64,000 nucleotides of DNA from Rhodobacterales bacterium (GCA_021155205.1 JAJNPS010000052.1:1-64000); one strand, 5' to 3'; shown: positions 41,435-51,325, numbered from the stretch's first letter. The notes: generated by a model not told the origin, from the letters alone. A program made the numbers and translations.

Positions 41435-41856
41435 CGCCTGATCGGCTTGCCGCCCTGCATGCAGCGTCGTTCGTGATGCCGCGGCCATGGTCCGCGCGCG
41501 AATTCGTCGATCTGCTGGCAAGTCCGGCGGTCTTTCTTCTGACCGATTCGGAGTCGTTCCTGCTGGCCCGCGTGGTGGCGGAAGAGGCAGAACTTCTGAC
41601 GCTGGCCGTAGCCCCGGCGCAGCGCCGACAGGGCATCGGACGCAGGCTTGTCGCCCGGTTTGTGACAACAGCGAGATCACGCGGCGCAGCCCGCGCATTT
41701 CTTGAGGTATCGGCGGAAAATCTGTCAGCCACAAATCTTTACAAGTCCGTCGGTTTCGCAATTTCAGGACGTCGCAAAGCCTATTTCCGATCTGCGGAGG
41801 GTCGGACCGTGGATGCGCTGGTCATGACGTTCAACCTGCAGGGGTCGCGTGTCTGA
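41431..41856 (+). CDS. rimI: GNAT acetyltransferase, ribosomal protein S18-alanine acetyltransferase type
   Basis: A 141-residue GNAT protein. The acetyl-CoA loop is AVAPAQRRQGIGRRLVARF (Q/R-x-x-G-x-G/R); the later ARAFLEVSAENLSATNLYKSVGFAISGRRKAYF is the RimI signature. It would acetylate the N-terminus of ribosomal protein S18 or similar proteins. GTG start overlapping the tsaB stop as GTGA shows coupling. The call depends partly on this pairing. Confidence 0.87.
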   Translation: MTPDRLAALHAASFVMPRPWSAREFVDLLASPAVFLLTDSESFLLARVVAEEAELLTLAVAPAQRRQGIGRRLVARFVTTARSRGAARAFLEVSAENLSATNLYKSVGFAISGRRKAYFRSAEGRTVDALVMTFNLQGSRV

Positions 41857-41873
41857 CAGTCGGCGCCCAAGCC

Positions 41874-41923
41874 TTGATCGAAAGGTCAAAACTTATGCCG
41901 GCCCGCGCAAATGGTGCTTGACC
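41874..41923. promoter_or_regulatory. Inverted repeat and possible promoter upstream of the nucleoside operon
   Basis: TTGATC-GAAA-GGTCAA (41874-41889) is a 6-4-6 inverted repeat with one mismatch, and the same TTGACC half recurs at 41918-41923, where it could be a -35 box. A -10 candidate (CCTAAA, 41941, 17-base spacing) is weak. A repressor site for nucleoside uptake is possible. Confidence 0.4.
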
Positions 41924-42027
41924 CCTGCGTGGGCTTCCTTCCTAAATTGGCGACGATCCTGCCGTGCCAGCCCGATCCCTCGGGCATGGCTTGGTGCGGT
42001 TAAAAAAATCACAACCGGGAGACCCCA

Positions 42028-43023
42028 ATGAGCCTTTTGAAATCCTTCCTTGGTGCCACTGCCACGCTTGCCCTGTCGGCGGCGGCGGCGCTGGCCGAGC
42101 CTGCGCTGATCTACGATCTGGGCGGCAAGTTCGACAAGTCCTTCAACGAAGCCGCGTTCAACGGGGCCACGAAGTGGGCAACCGAAACCGGCGGCACGTT
42201 CAAGGAACTGGAAATGCAGGACGAGGCCCAGCGCGAACAGGCGCTGCGCCGTCTGGCCGAGGCAGGTGCCAATCCGGTCGTGATGACCGGATTTGCATTC
42301 GGGGACGTGCTGAACAAGGTGGCCCCCGACTTTCCCGACACCAAATTTGCCATTATCGACATGGTGGTCGACCAGCCAAACGTGAAATCGGTCGTCTTCA
42401 ACGAGCATGAGGGCAGCTATCTCGTCGGCATGATGGCAGGTCTGGCGACCAAGACCGGCACTGTGGGGTTCATCGGCGGCATGGACATCCCGCTGATCCG
42501 CAAATTCGGTTGCGGCTATGCCCAGGGCGTGCTGGCGGCGAGACCCGACGCCAAGATCGTGCTGAACATGACCGGCACCACCCCCGCGGCCTGGAACGAC
42601 CCGGTCAAAGGCGCGGAACTTGCCACCGCCCAGCAAAGCCAGGGCGCGGACGTGATCTATGCGGCGGCCGGCGGCACCGGCATCGGCGTGCTGCAGACCG
42701 CGGCCGACCTTGGCATCCTGTCGATCGGCGTGGACAGCAACCAGAACTACATGCACCCCGGCAAGGTCCTGACCTCGATGCTGAAGCGTGTCGACAACGC
42801 GGTCTACGAGGCGTTCAAGGAAGGCGTCGACCTCAAGCCCGGCATCAACGTGATGGGTCTGGCCAATGACGGCGTTGGTTACGCAATGGATGAAAACAAC
42901 GCATCGCTGGTGACCCCGGAAATGCAGGCCACCGTGGACGCCGCCGCCGCCAAGATCAAGTCGGGCGAGCTGGTCGTTCATGACTACACCAAGGACAACA
43001 CCTGCCCGGCCGCCACGTTCTGA
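42028..43023 (+). CDS. BMP-family nucleoside-binding protein of an ABC transporter
   Basis: A 331-residue basic-membrane-protein-type binding protein. Residues 1-23 are a signal peptide (ending AALAEP); the mature protein opens PALIYDLGGKFDKSFNEAAFNG, the hallmark with the base-stacking Phe and Asn, and later has GMDIPLIRKFGCGYAQGVLA and GVDSNQNYMHPGKVLTSM. Such proteins bind purine nucleosides. GGGAG precedes the ATG. It heads a five-gene operon ending with purine-nucleoside phosphorylase, which supports nucleosides as substrate. Confidence 0.93.
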   Translation: MSLLKSFLGATATLALSAAAALAEPALIYDLGGKFDKSFNEAAFNGATKWATETGGTFKELEMQDEAQREQALRRLAEAGANPVVMTGFAFGDVLNKVAPDFPDTKFAIIDMVVDQPNVKSVVFNEHEGSYLVGMMAGLATKTGTVGFIGGMDIPLIRKFGCGYAQGVLAARPDAKIVLNMTGTTPAAWNDPVKGAELATAQQSQGADVIYAAAGGTGIGVLQTAADLGILSIGVDSNQNYMHPGKVLTSMLKRVDNAVYEAFKEGVDLKPGINVMGLANDGVGYAMDENNASLVTPEMQATVDAAAAKIKSGELVVHDYTKDNTCPAATF

Positions 43024-44618
43024 TGAGCGCTGCGCCGGACATGACGGGAACAGGGGGGCGGCAGGCGACTGCCGCCCCCTTTGCGATCGAACTGAAAGGC
43101 ATCTCCAAGGCCTTTGGGGCGGTGCAGGCCAACAAGGACATCAACATCGCGGTGCCGCGCGGCACCATCCACGGCATCATCGGCGAGAACGGCGCGGGGA
43201 AATCCACGCTGATGTCGATCCTTTACGGGTTCTACAAGGCCGACGCCGGCCAGATCCTGATCAACGGCGCGGTGACGCCCATCCCCGACAGCCAGAGCGC
43301 CATCCGCGCCGGCATCGGCATGGTGTTCCAGCATTTCAAGCTGGTGCAGAACTTCACTGTCCTGGAAAACGTGGTCCTTGGGGCTGAGGATGGGCCGCTG
43401 CTCAACACCTCGCTGGCCAAGGCACGCAGGCTATTGACCGACCTTGCCCGCGAATACGAACTGGAGGTCGACCCCGATGCGATGATCGAGGATCTGTCGG
43501 TCGGCCACCAGCAACGCGTCGAAATCCTCAAGGCGCTTTACCGGCAGGCCGACATCCTGATCCTGGACGAGCCGACCGGCGTGCTGACCCCGGACGAGGC
43601 GGACCACCTGTTCCGCATCCTGAAGGGCCTCAAGGATCAGGGCAAGACGGTGATCCTGATCACCCACAAGCTGCACGAGATCATGGATGCCACCGACAAT
43701 GTCAGCGTCATGCGGCGCGGCACGATGGTGGGCACGGTCAAGACCGCCGAGACCAGCCCCGAGGCGCTGGCCGAACTGATGGTCGGGCGCAAGGTCCTGC
43801 TGGAGGTCGAAAAGCGTCCCGCCAAGACCGGCGCGCTGATCCTGTCGGTCGAGAATCTTGCGGTGAAGGACGACCATGGGGTGGAGCGTCTGAAAGGCGT
43901 CAGCTTTGACATACGCGCCGGCGAAATTCTGGGCATCGCGGGGGTCGCCGGCAACGGCCAGTCCGAACTGCTCGCAGCCCTGGGCGGCATCACCCGGGCC
44001 ACCGGCAAGATGGTGATGAACGGCGTCGAGCTGCCGTTGCGCGGGGCCGGGGCGGATGGCCAGAGCCGCCGCGCCGCCGGCATCGCCCATGTCCCCGAGG
44101 ATCGCCAGCACCTGGGCCTGATCATGGATTTCACCGCCTGGGAAAACATCGCATTCGGCTATCACAACGCGCCGGAATACCAGCGCAACGCGCTTTTCAT
44201 GGACAACGACGCGCTGCGCAACGATGCCCGCGCCAAGATCGAACGCTTTGACGTGCGCCCGGCCGATTGCTGGCTGCCCGCGAAAAGCTTTTCCGGCGGC
44301 AACCAGCAAAAGATCGTCGTCGCCCGCGAGATCGAACAGGACCCGGAACTGCTGTTGATCGGCCAGCCGACGCGGGGCGTCGATATCGGGGCCATCGAGT
44401 TCATCCACAAGCAGATCATCGCCCTGCGTGACCAGGGCCGCGCGATCCTGCTGGTGTCGGTCGAACTGGACGAGATCATGAGCCTGTCCGACCGCATTGC
44501 CGTGATGTTCGACGGTCGCATCATGGGGTTCAAGGACCCGGCCAAGACGAATGAGCGCGAGCTTGGTCTGATGATGGCCGGAATGACCGGCGCCGAACCG
44601 GCAAAAGGGGCCGCCTGA
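43023..44618 (+). CDS. Nucleoside ABC transporter ATP-binding protein (two ABC domains)
   Basis: A 531-residue protein with two fused nucleotide-binding domains, as in sugar and nucleoside importers. The first has Walker A GENGAGKST, signature LSVGHQQRVEILKAL and Walker B ILILDEPTGVL; the second has a degenerate P-loop (GVAGNGQSELL) and KSFSGGNQQKIVVAREI. It energises uptake through the two following permeases. Its ATG overlaps the preceding stop (TGATG). Confidence 0.94.
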   Translation: MSAAPDMTGTGGRQATAAPFAIELKGISKAFGAVQANKDINIAVPRGTIHGIIGENGAGKSTLMSILYGFYKADAGQILINGAVTPIPDSQSAIRAGIGMVFQHFKLVQNFTVLENVVLGAEDGPLLNTSLAKARRLLTDLAREYELEVDPDAMIEDLSVGHQQRVEILKALYRQADILILDEPTGVLTPDEADHLFRILKGLKDQGKTVILITHKLHEIMDATDNVSVMRRGTMVGTVKTAETSPEALAELMVGRKVLLEVEKRPAKTGALILSVENLAVKDDHGVERLKGVSFDIRAGEILGIAGVAGNGQSELLAALGGITRATGKMVMNGVELPLRGAGADGQSRRAAGIAHVPEDRQHLGLIMDFTAWENIAFGYHNAPEYQRNALFMDNDALRNDARAKIERFDVRPADCWLPAKSFSGGNQQKIVVAREIEQDPELLLIGQPTRGVDIGAIEFIHKQIIALRDQGRAILLVSVELDEIMSLSDRIAVMFDGRIMGFKDPAKTNERELGLMMAGMTGAEPAKGAA

Positions 44619-45718
44619 TGGATCAGTTGCCGCGTTGGGCCGACATCATCCTTGTCCCATTGATCAGCCTTTTGATGGCCGCGATCATTTCGGCGCTGGT
44701 CTTGCTGTCCATTGGCCAAAGCCCCGTGGAGGCGATCAACGTGATGGTCGAAGGGGCGCTTGGATCGGCCTATGGCTGGGGCTTCACGCTCTACTACACC
44801 ACCAGTTTCATCTTCACCGGGCTGGCGGTGACGGTTGCCTTTCACGCGGGGCTGTTCAACATCGGAGGCGAAGGGCAGGCGCAGCTAGGGGGCCTTGGCG
44901 TGGCGCTTTCCAGCCTTTTCATCCCCTGGCCGCATTGGTCGCTGGCGCTTTTGGGGGCAGCCGTCGCGGCGGCGGCGTTTGGTGCCGCATGGGCGGCCAT
45001 TCCCGCCTACCTTCAGGCCAAACGCGGCAGCCATATCGTCATCACCACGATCATGTTCAACTACATCGCGGCGGCGTTCCTGATCTTCATTCTGGTCGAC
45101 GTGCTGCGCCCCGAAGGGCAGATGGACCCGGCCACAGCGAACTTTCCGGTCACGACACAACTGCCGACGCTGAACCAGATCCCGGGGTTCAGTCTGTTTT
45201 TCCAGAAAGATGTGCCCGCCAACGTGACGCTGCTGATCGCGCTGGCGATGGCGGTCGTGGTCTGGGCGCTCCTTTGGCGCACGCGGCTTGGCTTTCAGAT
45301 CCGCGCCTTTGGAAAATCGGAATCCGCCGCGCGCTATGCCGGCATCAACCCGACCTGGATCATCATGGTCGCGATGCTGCTGTCAGGCGGACTGGCCGGG
45401 CTGATGGCGGTCAACAACGTCATGGGCGAGGCCGGTCGCCTGCTGGGAAACTCGGCCTCCGGGGCCGGGTTCATCGGCATCGCGGTGGCGCTGATGGGGC
45501 GCAACCATCCGTTAGGCGTGGTGCTGGCGGCGCTGCTGTTCGGATTCCTGTTCCAGGGCGGGGCAGAGCTTGGCCTCTGGACCAAAATCCCCATCGAGAT
45601 GCGCGTGGTCGTGCAGGGTCTTGTCATCCTGTTCACGGGCGCACTGGACATGATGGTGCGGATGATGCTGACCCGCACCTTTGGCCTGTTCCGAAGCCGC
45701 AAGCTGGGGGCCGCGTGA
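44618..45718 (+). CDS. Nucleoside ABC transporter permease
   Basis: A 366-residue membrane protein of the BPD_transp_2 class with about ten membrane segments. FNIGGEGQAQLGGLGVAL is the family's conserved loop, and RTRLGFQIRAFGKSESAARYAGINPTWIIM is the coupling region towards the ATPase. It joins by one base to the genes on both sides (TGATG). It pairs with the next permease to make a heterodimeric channel. Confidence 0.93.
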   Translation: MDQLPRWADIILVPLISLLMAAIISALVLLSIGQSPVEAINVMVEGALGSAYGWGFTLYYTTSFIFTGLAVTVAFHAGLFNIGGEGQAQLGGLGVALSSLFIPWPHWSLALLGAAVAAAAFGAAWAAIPAYLQAKRGSHIVITTIMFNYIAAAFLIFILVDVLRPEGQMDPATANFPVTTQLPTLNQIPGFSLFFQKDVPANVTLLIALAMAVVVWALLWRTRLGFQIRAFGKSESAARYAGINPTWIIMVAMLLSGGLAGLMAVNNVMGEAGRLLGNSASGAGFIGIAVALMGRNHPLGVVLAALLFGFLFQGGAELGLWTKIPIEMRVVVQGLVILFTGALDMMVRMMLTRTFGLFRSRKLGAA

Positions 45719-46669
45719 TGGATTATGCCACGCTTTTGCAAATCCTCGACTCGACGCTGCGCCTGGCGACGCCGCTGCTGCTGGCCAGTCTTGCCGGGCT
45801 GTATTCCGAACGCGCGGGCATTTTCGACATCGGGCTTGAGGGCAAGATGCTGATGGCCGCAATGGCGTCCGGGGCGGTGGCTTTCCTGACCGGGTCGGTC
45901 TGGCTGGGATTGCTGGCCGGGATCGGAGCGTCCTTGGTGCTGGCGGCGATCCACGGTCTGGCCTCGATCACGTTTCGCGGCAACCAGTTGATCGCCGGGG
46001 TGGCGCTGAATTTCCTGTCGTCCGGGATCACGGTCCTGGTGGCGCAGCGGCTGTTCGGCCAGGGCGGGCGCACGCCACCCCTGACCGGGGAGGCGCGGTT
46101 CAATCCCATCACCCTGCCCTTTGTCGAAGAGGCACGCGGCATTCCGGTCATCGGACCGCTTTATGCCGATGTGATCTCGGGCCATTCCATCCTGGTCTAT
46201 GCCGCCCTGGCGCTGGTGCCGATCTCGTGGTGGGTGCTTTACCGCACACGGTTCGGCCTGCGCCTGCGCGCGGTCGGGGAAAACCCGGCCGCGGTGGATA
46301 CGGCGGGGGTGTCGGTTGTCGGTCTGCGCTTTGTCGCGGTGGCGATTACGGGCGTTCTGTGCGGCCTTGCCGGCGCCTATATGGCGACCGCGCTGCAGGC
46401 AGGGTTCGGGCGCGAGATGACTGCGGGGCGCGGCTATATCGCGCTGGCAGCACTGATCTTTGCCAAATGGCGTCCCGTTGCGGCGCTTTGGGCCTGCCTT
46501 CTGTTCGGCTTCTTTCAGGCGCTGGCGCTGCGGCCAGACGTGGTGCAGGCAGTTCTGCAGGTCAAGATCCCCGTGCCCTTCCTTGATGCGTTGCCCTATG
46601 TGCTGACGGTGATCGTGCTGGCGGGGTTCATCGGCAAGGCGAACCCGCCGCGCGCCGGGGGGAAGCCCT

Positions 46670-46686
<17 letters not shown>
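45718..46686 (+). CDS. Nucleoside ABC transporter permease, second subunit
   Basis: A 322-residue BPD_transp_2 permease with eight to ten membrane segments. FDIGLEGKMLMAAMASGAVAF mirrors the loop of its partner; RTRFGLRLRAVGENPAAVDTAGVSVVGLR is the coupling segment. It starts one base into the preceding stop. Its last 17 bases overlap the purine-nucleoside phosphorylase gene. A long open frame through the partner gene in this frame is only a shadow. Confidence 0.93.
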
Positions 46687-47476
<790 letters not shown>

Positions 47477-47559
47477 TGGCGACCGCCGTTTGACTTCACC
47501 ATCCATCGGGCGCAAGTCTGAAAGACCTTCCCGTCCACTGTTTCCATGTGCCCTGCCCG

Positions 47560-48480
47560 ATGCAGCTTTACCTTCCCATCGCCGAAATGTCCGTCAATGC
47601 CTTCGTGATCCTGGGTCTTGGCGGGATCGTGGGGTTCCTGTCGGGCATGTTCGGCGTCGGTGGCGGGTTCCTGATCACGCCCCTGCTGTTCTTTGTCGGC
47701 ATCTCGCCTGCCGTTGCGGTCGCGACAGGGGCCACGCAGGTCGTGGCATCGTCCGTGTCAGGTGTCCTGGCACAGCTTCGCCGCAAGGGAGTCGATTTCC
47801 GCATGGGACTGGTGCTGCTGGCGGGCGGCATCGCAGGATCTGGAGCGGGTATCTGGGTTTTTACCCAGATGTCGGCCCGCGGCCAGATCGACCTGTTCGT
47901 GCAACTGTCCTACGTGATCTTCCTGGGCGTCATCGGGCTGACCATGCTGCAGGAATCCCTGCGCACGATGCATCGGATGCGCAACACCAGCGCCGCGATC
48001 CGCCGCAGCCATGTCCACAACTGGGTGCATGGTCTGCCGTTCAAGGTCAAGTTCCGCACCTCGGGGCTATACATCTCGGTCCTGCCGCCGCTGGCGGTAG
48101 GGGCGATGGTCGGCTTTCTTGCCGCCATCATGGGGGTCGGGGGCGGGTTCATCATGGTTCCCGCGATGATCTACATCCTGGGCATGCCGACCAAGGTGGT
48201 GGTCGGCACATCGCTGTTCCAGATCATCTTTGTCGCCGCCTTCACCGCCTTCATGCACGCGGTCACATCGCAGACGGTTGATCTTCTGCTGGCGGCACTG
48301 CTCATCGTTGGGGGGGTGATCGGCGCACAGATAGGTGCGCGGGTCGGCATCCGGCTCAAGGCAGAACAGTTGCGCGTTCTGCTGGCGCTGATGGTGGTGG
48401 CGGTCGCGGCAAAGATCGCCCTGGACCTGCTCGTTGAACCTGCCGAGCTGTTCTCGATCTCGCCCGTGAGGGTGCGATGA
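47560..48480 (+). CDS. Sulfite exporter TauE/SafE family protein
   Basis: A 306-residue inner-membrane protein, about eight membrane segments. The repeated family motif appears twice: GFLSGMFGVGGGFLITPLL and GFLAAIMGVGGGFIMVPAMIYILGMPTKVVVGTSLFQIIF. It probably exports sulfite, sulfoacetate or another organosulfur anion. The ATG at 47560 (MQLYLPIAEM) is preferred to a GTG four codons before. Its stop overlaps the next start as ATGA. That partner gene is a regular companion. Confidence 0.88.
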   Translation: MQLYLPIAEMSVNAFVILGLGGIVGFLSGMFGVGGGFLITPLLFFVGISPAVAVATGATQVVASSVSGVLAQLRRKGVDFRMGLVLLAGGIAGSGAGIWVFTQMSARGQIDLFVQLSYVIFLGVIGLTMLQESLRTMHRMRNTSAAIRRSHVHNWVHGLPFKVKFRTSGLYISVLPPLAVGAMVGFLAAIMGVGGGFIMVPAMIYILGMPTKVVVGTSLFQIIFVAAFTAFMHAVTSQTVDLLLAALLIVGGVIGAQIGARVGIRLKAEQLRVLLALMVVAVAAKIALDLLVEPAELFSISPVRVR

Positions 48481-49241
48481 TGCGCGTTTGGGTCCTTGCC
48501 TTGCTCGCAGCCCTTGCGACCCCTGCCGCGGGGGCCGAAACGATCGTGTCCGGCCTCAGCCAGAACCGCGTGTCGATCACCGCGGATTTCGACGGTTCGG
48601 AGATCCTGATCTACGGCGCTGTCAAGCGTGACCGACCGCCGCCAAAGGGCGACCGGCTGGATGTCATCATCACCGTGCAGGGACCGTCAACCCCGCTGAC
48701 GATCCGGCGCAAGGAACGCGTTGCGGGCATCTGGATCAACAACGCCGAGGTCGAAGTGGACCGCGCACCCAGCTTTTACGTCATCGCGACGACCGGCCCG
48801 CTGCCGGAAATCCTGACCCAGACCGAGAACCTGCGCCAAAAGATCTCGATCCCTTCGGCGATCCGTGCGGTCGGCATTTCCAGCGAGGCGTCGCGCGCGC
48901 CCGACTTTGTCGAGGCGCTGATCCGGTTGCGGATGGCGGACGGCACCTATGGCGTCAAGGAGGGCTCGGTCGAGCTGAACGAGGACACCCTGTTTCGTGC
49001 CGATGTCATGCTGCCCGCGAACCTGACCGAAGGCGATTATGTCGTGCGGCTGTTCCTGACACGGGGCGGCACGGTTGTGGCCACCCAGGAACGTACCATC
49101 GGGGTGCGCAAGGAAGGTCTTGAGCGGTTCATCTACCGCATGGCGTTCGACGCGCCCGTCCTGTACGGCATCCTTGCAATCACCATTGCGGCCCTTGCCG
49201 GGTGGGCTGCGTCGACAGCGTTTCGCTTGATGCGGTGGTAG
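48477..49241 (+). CDS. TIGR02186 family membrane protein, partner of TauE/SafE
   Basis: A 254-residue protein with a signal peptide (cleavage near ATPAAGA-ET), a long periplasmic beta-rich part (ETIVSGLSQNRVSITADFDGSEILIYGAVKR) and one C-terminal membrane anchor (YGILAITIAALAGWAASTAF). Members of TIGR02186 are found with TauE/SafE genes in alphaproteobacteria; their exact task is unknown. The overlap of four bases with the exporter gene suggests a complex. Confidence 0.86.
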   Translation: MMRVWVLALLAALATPAAGAETIVSGLSQNRVSITADFDGSEILIYGAVKRDRPPPKGDRLDVIITVQGPSTPLTIRRKERVAGIWINNAEVEVDRAPSFYVIATTGPLPEILTQTENLRQKISIPSAIRAVGISSEASRAPDFVEALIRLRMADGTYGVKEGSVELNEDTLFRADVMLPANLTEGDYVVRLFLTRGGTVVATQERTIGVRKEGLERFIYRMAFDAPVLYGILAITIAALAGWAASTAFRLMRW

Positions 49242-49419
49242 CTGTATCCCAATTTTGGCGATGCCCCAGAACGACCAGAGAGTATCCGCTCCGCGCCCGC
49301 AGAGACGCGCGTTCCTTGTGCCGCGACGGCGTGTTAGGCTTGCGCCAGTTCTGTGCCTGCGGCCGGGCCGGGCAAAGTATTCCGGGCGCTGCAAACGGCA
49401 CCAATCTGGGGGGGGGACA

Positions 49420-49740
49420 ATGAAGGGCAGACCAACCTTTGCGGCAATGGCTGCCGTTCTCCTTGGCATGAGTCTTGCAACTGCAACCCTTGCGCAGACC
49501 GATGTGGTGCGCATCGACGGCCCGCAAAGTGATGGTCTGTTGCTCGACTGGTGCAAGGGCTTTGGGAAACGATGCGGCCAGCCCGCCGCCGACGCCTTTT
49601 GTCGCGCCGAAGGGTATCGCCGGTCTGTCAGGTTCGTTCAGCTGGTCGATCCCGGCAAACCCACACGGGTCATTGGCACAGGCGAAATCTGCAGCGACCC
49701 CGGCTGCGACAGTTTCCGGTGGATCGAGTGCCGGAAATAG
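49420..49740 (+). CDS. Small secreted protein with six cysteines
   Basis: A 106-residue protein I cannot assign. Residues 1-25 form a signal peptide (MAAVLLGMSLATATLAQ). The mature part of about 80 residues has six cysteines (DWCK, RCGQPAADAFCRAEGY, EICSDPGCDSF, IEC), enough for three disulfides, and the run PTRVIGTGEIC. Seven Gs precede the ATG. It is alone, convergent with the thioesterase pair. The even spacing of Cys and the short size suggest a rigid periplasmic or extracellular binding domain. Confidence 0.75.
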   Translation: MKGRPTFAAMAAVLLGMSLATATLAQTDVVRIDGPQSDGLLLDWCKGFGKRCGQPAADAFCRAEGYRRSVRFVQLVDPGKPTRVIGTGEICSDPGCDSFRWIECRK

Positions 49741-49759
49741 CTGCGCTCCGCCCCGCCGT

Positions 49760-50269
49760 TTAGGCCGCGCCGTCGCCCGGCATCAGGAAATGCCCGGTCG
49801 CCTGGGCGAACAGGCGGCTGCGATTGTCCTGCCACGCCTCGACATGGACCGACGCATAGCGCCGACCCGACCTGTTCACGCGTGCCCGGGCATAGGCATC
49901 GCGCGGCAGTCCCGGACGCAGGTAGTCGATGGTAAAGTCGATGGTCTTGGGCATCTCCAGACCGTCCGCCCCGACGCTGGCCGGATCAAGCCGCCCCGCC
50001 TCCATCGCGTCCCAAAGCGAGGCCCAGGACAGCTCGACAATCGCCGCCACCTCAAGGAATGCGGCTGTCGCGCCGCCATGCAGGGCGGGCAAAATCGGAT
50101 TGCCGATCAGGATGTCCTGAAACGGCAGGATGGCGGTCAGCTCGTCCCCGCGCCGGTCGAACCGGATGCCGAGGAACCGGATATAGGGAACCGCACCCAC
50201 CAGCCGGTTCAGCGCGCCATCCCGCCGCTGCTTGATCGCCTGCACAGGCTCGGGCGGGGGCGTCGGCAT
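49760..50269 (-). CDS. PaaI-type hotdog thioesterase, second of a tandem pair
   Basis: A 169-residue hotdog-fold acyl-CoA thioesterase. LGIRFDRRGDELTAILPFQDILIGNPILPALHGGATAAFLEVAAIV contains the HGG motif, with Asp-like LDP after it; TIDFTIDYLRPGLPRDAYARARVNRSGRRYASVHVEAW completes the fold. The ATG at 50269 overlaps the previous gene's stop by one base (TGATG). It hydrolyses an acyl-CoA; in context a beta-oxidation intermediate or by-product. Confidence 0.87.
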   Translation of the reverse strand: MPTPPPEPVQAIKQRRDGALNRLVGAVPYIRFLGIRFDRRGDELTAILPFQDILIGNPILPALHGGATAAFLEVAAIVELSWASLWDAMEAGRLDPASVGADGLEMPKTIDFTIDYLRPGLPRDAYARARVNRSGRRYASVHVEAWQDNRSRLFAQATGHFLMPGDGAA

Positions 50270-50694
50270 CAACGCCCCCCGCGGTCGATGGTAAAGGCGC
50301 TGGTGGCGGTCGCGACCGGACGGCTGTCGTCATCGTCCATAGCCACCGCCCGCACAAACGCCACGCTGCGCGTCACGTGATGGCATTCGGCCCGTGCCCG
50401 CAGCGTCTGGCCTGGTGTCGCGGGCCGCATGTAGTCGATGCGCAGGTCCAGCGTGGCCGTGGTCAGGGGGGCCGTGGGGTGGACCATCACGGCAGCGCCC
50501 GATGCGGTGTCCATCAACGCGGACACCGCACCGCCATGGATCACGCCGGTCTGCGGGTCCCCGATCAGTTTCGGATCATAGGCCATCGACAGCACCGCCC
50601 AGCCATCGCCGATGTCCTCGATCTGCATCCCCAGCGCATGGCTGTGGGGAAGGGCCCCGATGAACGACTGCGCGATGGTCTTTCGGTCCGCCAT
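50269..50694 (-). CDS. PaaI-type hotdog thioesterase, first of a tandem pair
   Basis: A 141-residue hotdog thioesterase. HALGMQIEDIGDGWAVLSM opens the fold; GVIHGGAVSALMDTASGAA has the HGG loop and the catalytic Asp typical of PaaI; DLRIDYMRPATPGQTLRARAECHHV follows. Start ATG 50694. The two paralogues may form mixed oligomers. The unit is divergent from the MerR regulator and acyl-CoA dehydrogenase, so shared control is likely. Confidence 0.88.
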   Translation of the reverse strand: MADRKTIAQSFIGALPHSHALGMQIEDIGDGWAVLSMAYDPKLIGDPQTGVIHGGAVSALMDTASGAAVMVHPTAPLTTATLDLRIDYMRPATPGQTLRARAECHHVTRSVAFVRAVAMDDDDSRPVATATSAFTIDRGGR

Positions 50695-50801
50695 GGTTGC
50701 CCCCTCGGAGGGTATGAAGCCTGCCGCCACGCGGAAGTTCAAGGGGGGACCTTTGCGTTGCAAGGTCCGGGTGATCGGCGTAGCTTTGCGTGCGCGGTGC
50801 C

Positions 50802-51197
50802 ATGGAAACGAAGATGGACGAACCACGCCTCAGCCTAAAGGAGATGTGCGCCCGGTTCGAGGTCACGCCGCGCACGCTGCGCTACTACGAATACATCGAA
50901 CTCTTGTCGCCCGAACGCGAGGGTCGATCCAGGTTTTACGGCCCCCGCGAAATCGCGCGCCTGACGCTGATCCTGCGCGGGCGGCGCTTTGGCTTCAGCC
51001 TTGAGGAAATCCGCCAATGGCTGCTGGTCTATCGCCAGCGCGGCACCCGCCCGCAGCTGGAACAGTGGCTGCAACTTGCGGATCGGCAACTGGCGGTGCT
51101 GCAGCAGCAGCGTATCGAGCTGGACATAACCATCCAGGACTTGAAGGCCCTGCGCGGCACCGCAGCGGACGAATTGCGCAAGCTGGACGAAGGCTGA
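50802..51197 (+). CDS. MerR-family transcriptional regulator
   Basis: A 131-residue MerR regulator. The winged helix is clear: LSLKEMCARFEVTPRTLRYYEYIELLSPEREGRSRFYGPREIARLTLILRGRRFGFSLEEIRQWL; a dimerising coiled coil (LQLADRQLAVLQQQRIELDITIQDLKAL) follows. No metal-binding cysteines. Similar regulators control beta-oxidation and branched-chain acyl-CoA genes. The start could be ATG 50802 or 50814. A perfect inverted repeat at 51214-51228 lies between it and fadE. Confidence 0.88.
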   Translation: METKMDEPRLSLKEMCARFEVTPRTLRYYEYIELLSPEREGRSRFYGPREIARLTLILRGRRFGFSLEEIRQWLLVYRQRGTRPQLEQWLQLADRQLAVLQQQRIELDITIQDLKALRGTAADELRKLDEG

Positions 51198-51213
51198 CCC
51201 GGACCCCGCGCGG

Positions 51214-51228
51214 GTGACGCCACGTCAC
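51214..51228. promoter_or_regulatory. Perfect inverted repeat, candidate operator
   Basis: GTGACG-CCA-CGTCAC, 6-3-6 and perfect, in the 128-base gap between the MerR gene and the acyl-CoA dehydrogenase gene. A symmetrical site in front of the gene a MerR protein would control is a natural operator candidate. No convincing 19-base-spaced promoter was found around it. Confidence 0.45.
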
Positions 51229-51325
51229 GCAGAAACTGGCCGGACTGTCCTGTATGGTCACGGCAACGCGCCGGTCGCAAAGCGTTTTTTCCCGCACCCG
51301 GCAGACCTGAAGTGGAGGACCCGCG

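Noticed and set aside
44635..45717. Long in-frame extension ahead of the second nucleoside permease
   Set aside because: It runs through the first permease in another frame; the permease clearly starts at 45718 with an overlapping TGATG.
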